DNA of 64,000 nucleotides, taken from Prescottella subtropica. GTDB lineage: Bacteria; Actinomycetota; Actinomycetes; Mycobacteriales; Mycobacteriaceae. Both the position numbers and the translations under genes were made by a program. This document shows, one piece after another, positions 40,755 through 47,456 of the stretch. The stretch spans positions 1-64,000 of the forward strand of contig NZ_SKCH01000001.1 in the NCBI RefSeq assembly GCF_005434945.1, given 5' to 3'. Each line of letters starts with the position of its first letter. The stretch's first letter is position 1. The notes beneath the pieces are model-generated. The model worked only from the letters and a program-made list of their open reading frames with translations, had not been told where the DNA came from and searched no databases.

Positions 40755-42578
40755 TCAGCGGGTGGAGCCCCCGAACAGCGCGCCGAAGATGCCGCTCAGC
40801 GAACCGAAGATGTTGCCGAGCGAACCGAGGCTGCCGGTGTTGCCGCCACCGTTGTCCTTGTCGTTGCCGCCGTTGTCGGTGTCATTGCCGCCGTTGTCAC
40901 CGTTGCCGTTGTCGCCGGCTGCGGTCACCTGGATCGACTGCGGGGTGGACGTCGACGGCTCCACACCCTCGCCGCCGCTGTAGCGCGCGATGATCACGTG
41001 CTCACCGGCAGTGGTGAAGGTGTGCTGCACGGTGACGGTGCCGTCCACGACGGGGACGGCGTCACCGATCGGGGTGTCGCCGTCGTAGAACCGGACGGTG
41101 CCCTGCGCGTCGACCGGGGCGACCGTCGCGGACAGGGTCACCGACGTACCGATCGTGCCGGTCACGGGGACGGTGACGACGGTCGTGGAGTCGACGTCCG
41201 GGGCGACCGGAGTCGACACCTGCACGGTGCGGGTCTCGGCGGACGCATCCCGGTAACCGGCCGCGGCCGTGAACGTCGCACCGATCGTGTGCGCGCCCGC
41301 CGCAGTGAAGGTGTGCGGCAGAACGGCCTTGCCGTCACGGACGGTGACGGGAGCGCCGATCGGGACATCGTTGTCGGTGAACTGGACGGCGCCCTGCGCG
41401 TCGGCCGGGTCGACAGTCGCAGTGAGGTCGATCTCGGTGCCGGTCTCCGCGGTCGCGGGACCATCCAGTGTCATCGTGGTGGCGACGATCGGATCGGTGA
41501 CAGTCACCGAATGTGCCTGAGCGCTGGTCGAGTTCACGTAGCCCGAACCGGCCAGGAACTCGGCCGAGATACTGCGGCCACCGGCAGTGGTGAACGTGTG
41601 CGCGAGAGTCGCGGTGCCGTTCACGACATCGACAGGGCCGCCGATGTTCTCGCGACCGTCCGAGAACTGGACCCGCCCCTGCGCGCCCGCCGGGGTGACC
41701 GACGCGGTGAACGTCACCGGGGTTCCCGTCGTCGCATCCGCCGGACCCGACACCGTCGTACTCGTCGGCGACACCACCGACACCGACTGTGCCTGCGCCT
41801 GCGACGGATTCGCCGTCGCCGAACCCACATAGCGAGCCTGGATCTCGTGCGTGCCGTTCGTCGCCGGAGTCCACGAGAACGTGGCCGTGCCCGACGCATC
41901 CAACTTCACCGAGCCGAGCTTCGTCTCGCCGTCGAAGAACTCGACCGAATCACCCTCCGCCGCACCGGACACCGTCGCCGACAGCGACACCGGCTCGCCG
42001 ACACGGGCCGACGGGATCGCGGCCAGCGTCGTGGTCGTGGCGTCCTTGGCGACAGTGAGGGTGGGACCCTTGTCCTGGTAGGTGCCGTCCTTGCCCGAAC
42101 TGCCACCCATGTGTGCGGTCGTCATCAGTGGAGTGCCGCGGTCACAACCCTCGCCGACCATGTACGAAACCTCGAGGGTCCACGAGTCCGGGGAGGCATT
42201 CGGATACACCGGCCAGTCGAGCTTGCCGCCTTCGACACGCACCGAGGCCGCATCCGGAGCAGGTGATGGGGTCCGAGTCTTGCCGTTCACCTTCGCCGAA
42301 CCCGGGACGTACTCCAGGCAGGTGGGGTGTACGTCCTTCATCGCGTACAGGTATTCGACGCCGCCCGAGCGGGTGAACCTGGTGGTCGACGTGATCGTCT
42401 CCCCCACGGCCGGCGTCACGTTACTGATCGTCCGGGTGAAGTGGCGGCCGCCGTCGTCCCAGGACACGGACTTCGACTCCGCGTTCGCCGCACCTACCCC
42501 GGCCGTCACGGCAAATCCTGCGGCGACCGCGAATGCACTGAGCCCGCCGACGATCCGGCGGGCGTTGTTGTCGAGCAT
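40755..42578 (-). CDS. Secreted Ig-like repeat protein 1
   Basis: A 607-residue secreted protein. The signal peptide (about 1-33) is followed by an N-terminal domain (about 34-190) shared with the next gene, including HFTRTISNVTP.VGETITSTT, and two conserved cysteines (HPTCLEYVPGSAKVNG and GEGCDRGT) likely to form a disulfide. Four Ig-like repeats of about 85-95 residues follow, each with a [V]QF.D...IG turn, then an Asn/Gly/Asp-rich spacer and the tail GSLGSLGNIFGSLSGIFGAL. No LPXTG or transmembrane anchor is present. The ATG at 42578 has AAGGAAAT upstream. It is the last of four tandem paralogues. Adhesion or surface-coat function is inference from the fold. Confidence 0.85.
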   Translation of the reverse strand: MLDNNARRIVGGLSAFAVAAGFAVTAGVGAANAESKSVSWDDGGRHFTRTISNVTPAVGETITSTTRFTRSGGVEYLYAMKDVHPTCLEYVPGSAKVNGKTRTPSPAPDAASVRVEGGKLDWPVYPNASPDSWTLEVSYMVGEGCDRGTPLMTTAHMGGSSGKDGTYQDKGPTLTVAKDATTTTLAAIPSARVGEPVSLSATVSGAAEGDSVEFFDGETKLGSVKLDASGTATFSWTPATNGTHEIQARYVGSATANPSQAQAQSVSVVSPTSTTVSGPADATTGTPVTFTASVTPAGAQGRVQFSDGRENIGGPVDVVNGTATLAHTFTTAGGRSISAEFLAGSGYVNSTSAQAHSVTVTDPIVATTMTLDGPATAETGTEIDLTATVDPADAQGAVQFTDNDVPIGAPVTVRDGKAVLPHTFTAAGAHTIGATFTAAAGYRDASAETRTVQVSTPVAPDVDSTTVVTVPVTGTIGTSVTLSATVAPVDAQGTVRFYDGDTPIGDAVPVVDGTVTVQHTFTTAGEHVIIARYSGGEGVEPSTSTPQSIQVTAAGDNGNGDNGGNDTDNGGNDKDNGGGNTGSLGSLGNIFGSLSGIFGALFGGSTR

Positions 42579-42625
42579 GTATTTCCTTCCAGCGGGCTAC
42601 CGTTCGGTGGCCCCGAGCGTGAAAC

Positions 42626-42657
42626 CGGCCCGAGGGGATCGAAATCCCCTCGGGCCG
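42626..42657 (-). terminator. Hairpin terminator of Ig-repeat gene 2
   Basis: Perfect 14-bp arms CGGCCCGAGGGGAT (42626-42639) and ATCCCCTCGGGCCG (42644-42657) with the loop CGAA, 26 bp beyond the stop. The loop is a stable tetraloop on the transcript. Confidence 0.75.
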
Positions 42658-42683
42658 AGGTAGAGCCGGCGAACTCGGCGCGA

Positions 42684-44177
42684 TCAGCGTCCGAGCGAGC
42701 CGAAGATTCCGGTGAGCGATCCGAAGATGTTGCCGAGCGAGCCGAGGCTGCCGGTGCCGGTGTCGCCACCGTCGGTGCCGCCGTCACCACCGTTGTCGGC
42801 CTGGGCGATGACGACCGAGGCGGTGTCGGACGAGGAGTTGACCGTGTTGGTGCCGGAGTACTCGGCGGTGACGATGAAGTCGCCCGCCGCCGCAGGGGTC
42901 CACGAAATCGAGGCGTTGCCGTCGTTGCCGACGTTCGCGGTGCCGACGACCCGGTCACCGACCTTGAAGGTCACGATGCCGCCCGCAGCGCCGGCCACCT
43001 TGGCCGAGAGAGTCTGTGCCACACCGACCTTGCCGCCACCGGCGGTCACCTCGGTCTTTGAGTCCGCGTTCTCGGCCGGCTTCTCGGCGACCTCGACGAC
43101 GATACCGGTGGCGGTGGAGGCGTTCACGCCGTCACGGCCGGAGAACTCCGCGGTGATGGTGTGGCTGCCGACCGTGGTGGGAGTCCACTGGTAGGTGGCC
43201 TTGCCGTCGGCATCCACCGAGACCTTGGCGAGGCTCGTCGAGCCGTCCTTGAACTCGACGGTGCCGCCCGCGCCTGCGGGGGTCACGGTGGCCGTCAGCG
43301 CCGACCCTTGACCGACCTTGGCCCCGGACACCGCGGCGAGGGTCGTCGACGAGGCGACGTTGGCCTGCGTGACGTTCACGTTCTGCGCCGCTGACTCGGA
43401 GGCGTTCGACTTCGCGGTGCCCGCGAACTTGGCCTGCACCGACACGGTGCCCTTGATGGACGGTGTCCAGTCGAAGGTGGCGGTGCGCTGCGCGTTCAGC
43501 GTGCCCGAACCGACCTTGTTGTTGCCGACGTAGAAGTCGACCGGATCGCCCTTGATACCGCCGGCGACGGTGGCGCTGAGCTTCGTCACCTCACCGACCT
43601 TCGCGCCCGACACTGCGCCGAGGCTCGTGGTGGTGTTGCTCTTGGCGACAGAGATGGTCGGGCCCTTGTCCTGGTAGGTGCCGTCGCCGAGGCCGCCGCC
43701 CATGTGCGCGGTCGTCATCAGCGCGGTGCCACGATCGCAGCCCTCGCCGACCACGTACGACACCTCGAGGGTCCACGACTTCGGGTTGAGTGCACCGCCG
43801 CGCGGCTGCACCGGCCATTCGGTGAGGCCGCCCTCGACCCGCACGAAATCTGCACCGGTGCTCTCCGGGGTCCGGGCCTGTCCGTTCACCTTCGCCGAAC
43901 CCGGCACGTACTCGAGGCAGGTCGGGTGCACGTCCTTCATCGCGTACACGTTCTCGACCGAGCGTGTCCGTTCGAGCCTGGTCGTCGAGGTAATCGTCTC
44001 GCCCACGGTCGGCGTCACGTTGCTGATCGTCCGGGTGAAGTGGCGGCCGGCGTCGTCCCACGGCACGGACTTGGACTCGGCATTCGCCGCCCCGACACCC
44101 GCCGTCACGGCGAAGCCCGCGGCGATGGCGAACGCACTCAACCCGCCGACGACCCGGCGAACATTCTTGTCAGACAT
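42684..44177 (-). CDS. Secreted Ig-like repeat protein 2
   Basis: A 497-residue close paralogue of protein 1. The signal peptide (about 1-33) and N-terminal domain are nearly the same, including the HPTC and GEGCDRG cysteines. It has three rather than four Ig-like repeats (about residues 195-465), then a Gly/Asp-rich spacer and the tail GSLGSLGNIFGSLTGIFGSL. The start is the ATG at 44177, with AGGAAA upstream. A canonical promoter lies about 285 bp upstream, so the mRNA leader would be long. The shared N-terminal domain has no family name I know. Confidence 0.85.
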   Translation of the reverse strand: MSDKNVRRVVGGLSAFAIAAGFAVTAGVGAANAESKSVPWDDAGRHFTRTISNVTPTVGETITSTTRLERTRSVENVYAMKDVHPTCLEYVPGSAKVNGQARTPESTGADFVRVEGGLTEWPVQPRGGALNPKSWTLEVSYVVGEGCDRGTALMTTAHMGGGLGDGTYQDKGPTISVAKSNTTTSLGAVSGAKVGEVTKLSATVAGGIKGDPVDFYVGNNKVGSGTLNAQRTATFDWTPSIKGTVSVQAKFAGTAKSNASESAAQNVNVTQANVASSTTLAAVSGAKVGQGSALTATVTPAGAGGTVEFKDGSTSLAKVSVDADGKATYQWTPTTVGSHTITAEFSGRDGVNASTATGIVVEVAEKPAENADSKTEVTAGGGKVGVAQTLSAKVAGAAGGIVTFKVGDRVVGTANVGNDGNASISWTPAAAGDFIVTAEYSGTNTVNSSSDTASVVIAQADNGGDGGTDGGDTGTGSLGSLGNIFGSLTGIFGSLGR

Positions 44178-44462
44178 GCATTTCCTCTCGGAGAGAACCT
44201 GCTCGGCGTCCGGTCCGGGCGCCGCAACGTGTGGTGTGTCGAGCAGGACATCGCCGCCCGATCCGGGATTGTTATCCGAATGTTTGCTCGTCGACCGATT
44301 CGGGACGTCGGGACCGAGAATCGCAGTGAGCCTGCCGATCCGGAGTGCTGTCCGATCCACCCTTCCTCCCCTCAGAGCACGGACTCGACGGCACCGGAAC
44401 AATCCGGTCGGCCGCCATGTTTCGAACGCCCGTACCCCACGGGACTTCGAGACGACGATCAC

Positions 44463-44491
44463 TCTATAGGACGTACGTCCAAGATTGTCAC
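44463..44491 (-). promoter_or_regulatory. Promoter of Ig-repeat gene 2 with palindromic spacer
   Basis: On the minus strand GTGACA (44491-44486), a 17-bp spacer and TATAGA (44468-44463). The spacer holds the perfect 12-bp palindrome GGACGTACGTCC (44480-44469) directly beside the -10 box, a good place for a repressor. Confidence 0.65.
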
Positions 44492-44524
44492 GGAATCGAT
44501 ACAGGACAGTTGGCGAGACGTGAC

Positions 44525-44552
44525 ATGGCCCCTGCCGTACGGCAGGGGCCAT
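44525..44552 (-). terminator. Hairpin terminator of Ig-repeat gene 3
   Basis: Perfect 28-bp palindrome, arms ATGGCCCCTGCCGT / ACGGCAGGGGCCAT, 21 bp beyond the stop. Confidence 0.75.
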
Positions 44553-44573
44553 ATCACCGGAAGTCAGTGCCGA

Positions 44574-47285
44574 TCAGGAACCGAAGCGGAGTCCGCTCAG
44601 GCTGCCGAGCGATCCGGTGCCCGCACCGTCACCGTTACTGTCGCCACCGCCGGATGCGGTGACATCGACGACCTGCACCGGCGAGGTGGAGCCGGCGACA
44701 CCGGGGCCACCCGAGTACACCGCGTGGATCTGGTGCGGCCCGCTCGCCGTGAAGATGTGGGTGAGCTCGGCGATGCCGTTCACGACTGCGACGGGCTGCC
44801 CGATCTCGACGGCACCGTCGAAGAACTGCACGGTGCCCGGCAGGGTGTCCGCGCCGATGACCTGAGCCTTCACCGTGAACGCGGTGCCGACCGTCGCCGG
44901 CTGCGTCGACGTGATCACGACCGACGAATCGACGTCGGTCGGGTTCGGCGCCGACACGACGACCGGGCGCTGCGTCGACGTCGACCCCACGAACCCGGCG
45001 GCCGGGGTGTACACCGCGGAGATCTGGTGGGTACCCGCGGTCGTGAAGGCGTGGATCAGCGACGCCGAACCGTTGTCGAGGGTCACGGGGCTGCCGAGGG
45101 GGCTGCCGTTGTCACGGAACTGCACCGAGCCGGACGGCACCGCGGTGCCGGTCTTGGCCTGCACGGTCACCGACAGGGTGGTGTCGGCACCGGTGGTCGC
45201 GGTACCGGGAACGCCGACGAGCGTGGAGGTGTCGACGTCGACCGGTGCCGGGTCGGTCACGGTGACGGTCTTCGACTGCGCGGCCGATCCGGTGAATCCG
45301 GTTGCGCCCGAGTACTTCGCCGCCACCGCGAACTCACCGGAGGCGTTGAACGTGTACGGCAGGCTCGCATGTCCCGAGGCGTCCACCGACACCGGGGTGC
45401 CGACGTTGACGCCGGCGACCGTGAACTGCACCGTGCCACCCGCGGGGACGGGCGTCACCGAAGCGGACAGCGTCGCCGTCACACCCGTCGTGGCAGTCGT
45501 CGGCACGGTCACCGTGGTGGTGGTGTCCGCGTCCGGCACAACCGGGTTCGAGACGGTCACGGACTGCGCCTGCGCGGTGGCGTTCCCGAACCCGGTGGCA
45601 CCGGTGAACGCAGCTGCGACGTCGAACGTGCCGGCGGCACCGAAGGTGTGCGGCGCGGTGGCGGTGCCGTTCGAGACGGTGACCGGGGCGCCCACAGGGG
45701 TGCCGTCGATCGTGAACTGGACGGCGCCCTGCGCGGTGGACGGGGTGACCGTCGCCGACAGGGAGGTGGCCTCACCTGTGGTGGCGGTGCTCGAACCGGT
45801 CACCGCCAGAGTGGTGGCCACGTCAGGATCGGTGATCGACACCGACTTCGGGGTCGACGCGGACGTGAGGAATCCGGCGGCACCGCTGTATTCGGCGGTG
45901 ATCGACGCGGAGCCGGCGGTCACGAACGTGTGCTCGAGCGTGGCCACACCGTTCACGACAGCCACCGGTCCGTCGATGGTGTCGACGCCGTTCTTGAACT
46001 GGACGGTACCGGCGGTCGGTGCCGGGGACACGGTGGCCGACAGCGTGGCCGGGGTGCCGGTGACGGCGGACTGCGGGGCAGTCAGGGTCGTCGTGGTGGT
46101 CACGTCGGCAGCCGCGACGGTGATGCTCTGTGCCGACGCCGACGCGTTCGTGAAGCCGGTGGCTCCGACGAAGTCGGCGGTGATGCTGTGCGCACCGGAC
46201 GACGTGAAGGTGTGCGGCAGAACGGCTTTACCGTTCGACACCGTCACCGGCGAACCGATCGCCGTGCCGTTGTCCTCGAACCGCACCGTGCCCGCCGCAT
46301 TCGCCGGCGTGACGTCGGCAGTGAGCGCGACCTCGGTGCCGGACACTGCGGTCGCAGGGGCGGAGAGTGACAGAGCGGTGGTCACATCGGCGACGGTGAT
46401 CGTCTGCGCGGGCGCAGTCGAGCCGGTAACACTCGGTCCGCTCGGTGTGAACACTGCGGTGATCGGATGTGCACCGGACGCCGTGAACGCATGGGACAGC
46501 GTCGCCACGCCATTCGATACCGCAACCGGTGCACCGATATCCGCTCCGTCGGCCTTGAACTGAACAGTTCCCGTGGCCCATACGGGGGAAATATTCGCCG
46601 TCAAACTCACCAAAGTACCCGCCGATGCATTGTCGGGCACGGTGACCGTCGTGGTCGACGGCTTCGCCTCGACCGATACCTCGAGCCCACTCGTCGGGTT
46701 GAACGTCTGCGGGTTGTTGCTGAACGTGCTGACACTGAAAGACATTCCGGAGCTACGCGAACCCGGGGCAGCATCCTCGGCCACCTTGTACGTGAAGGTC
46801 AGCGTGGGGTTGGTGTTGCTCGCATTTCCGCCGATCTTGGCGAGAGTGAGCGACGGAGTCGTCCACGACAACTTCACCGACCCGTTGGACGCATTCTGTG
46901 TCGGGGTCCCCGAGTACGGGGCAGGGTTGTTGACGCTGCCACCCGTGCCACGCGGCACACTGGCGGTAACCCCTTGCAGCACATAGCCCGCCGGCGGGTA
47001 GTCGGTGAAGTCCTCGAGGTAACGGTCAGGGGAACTGGCCAGACCCCAAGTTCCACCGTCTGTCGACTTGAACGTGATCGTCGTCGTGACGGTGTCACCC
47101 GGCTGGGCAACAGCAGGCTCGACCGTCTTGGTGGCCCGGATATTGCTGTTCGCGACCGTCGCGGAGGTCGGAGCCGCCGATGCGACAGCTCCGCCCAGCG
47201 CCAACTGCCCTACACCGACCGCCGCCACGGTCATTGCTCCCGCAGCCACGGTCGATACAAGTGTTCGCATCCTTGATCGAGACAT
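44574..47285 (-). CDS. Secreted Ig-like repeat protein 3
   Basis: A 903-residue secreted protein. The signal peptide (about 1-38, ending ASA) is followed by a distinct N-terminal domain (about 40-200) of the DUF11/beta-sandwich look (KTVEPAVAQPGDTVTTTITF). Seven Ig-like repeats follow from about residue 205 to 880, each with VQF..DG...G and a Ser/Thr-rich linker. The protein ends with a Ser/Gly-rich spacer and the short tail GSLGSLSGLRFGS. There is no sortase motif. ATG 47285 has AAAGGAAAA upstream. The N-terminal domain is unrelated to those of proteins 1 and 2, so the repeat part has been combined with different heads. Confidence 0.84.
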   Translation of the reverse strand: MSRSRMRTLVSTVAAGAMTVAAVGVGQLALGGAVASAAPTSATVANSNIRATKTVEPAVAQPGDTVTTTITFKSTDGGTWGLASSPDRYLEDFTDYPPAGYVLQGVTASVPRGTGGSVNNPAPYSGTPTQNASNGSVKLSWTTPSLTLAKIGGNASNTNPTLTFTYKVAEDAAPGSRSSGMSFSVSTFSNNPQTFNPTSGLEVSVEAKPSTTTVTVPDNASAGTLVSLTANISPVWATGTVQFKADGADIGAPVAVSNGVATLSHAFTASGAHPITAVFTPSGPSVTGSTAPAQTITVADVTTALSLSAPATAVSGTEVALTADVTPANAAGTVRFEDNGTAIGSPVTVSNGKAVLPHTFTSSGAHSITADFVGATGFTNASASAQSITVAAADVTTTTTLTAPQSAVTGTPATLSATVSPAPTAGTVQFKNGVDTIDGPVAVVNGVATLEHTFVTAGSASITAEYSGAAGFLTSASTPKSVSITDPDVATTLAVTGSSTATTGEATSLSATVTPSTAQGAVQFTIDGTPVGAPVTVSNGTATAPHTFGAAGTFDVAAAFTGATGFGNATAQAQSVTVSNPVVPDADTTTTVTVPTTATTGVTATLSASVTPVPAGGTVQFTVAGVNVGTPVSVDASGHASLPYTFNASGEFAVAAKYSGATGFTGSAAQSKTVTVTDPAPVDVDTSTLVGVPGTATTGADTTLSVTVQAKTGTAVPSGSVQFRDNGSPLGSPVTLDNGSASLIHAFTTAGTHQISAVYTPAAGFVGSTSTQRPVVVSAPNPTDVDSSVVITSTQPATVGTAFTVKAQVIGADTLPGTVQFFDGAVEIGQPVAVVNGIAELTHIFTASGPHQIHAVYSGGPGVAGSTSPVQVVDVTASGGGDSNGDGAGTGSLGSLSGLRFGS

Positions 47286-47404
47286 TCGTTTTCCTTTCTG
47301 TCGTGCTGATCTCGGTGGCGACTCTCGTCGCCGCTGGACGCACGCCATCCCGACCATGAAGCGCATCCGACCTGCCGCCCACGTCTCGTGTGCGGAAGGC
47401 CCTC

Positions 47405-47440
47405 AGGCGAGGCCCCGACCCGGAGGTCGGGGCCTCGCCT
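47405..47440 (-). terminator. Hairpin terminator of Ig-repeat gene 4
   Basis: Perfect 16-bp arms AGGCGAGGCCCCGACC (47405-47420) and GGTCGGGGCCTCGCCT (47425-47440) with a 4-nt loop, 16 bp beyond the stop. Confidence 0.78.
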
Positions 47441-47456
47441 GGAACTCTGTTGGTAC

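Larger units (their letters stand above)
44178..44573. other. Intergenic region upstream of Ig-repeat gene 2
   Basis: 396 bp without a gene. It contains the gene-3 terminator (44525-44552), a promoter with a palindromic spacer (44463-44491), and then a leader of about 280 nt running to the gene-2 start codon. No riboswitch is recognised in the leader. Confidence 0.6.
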
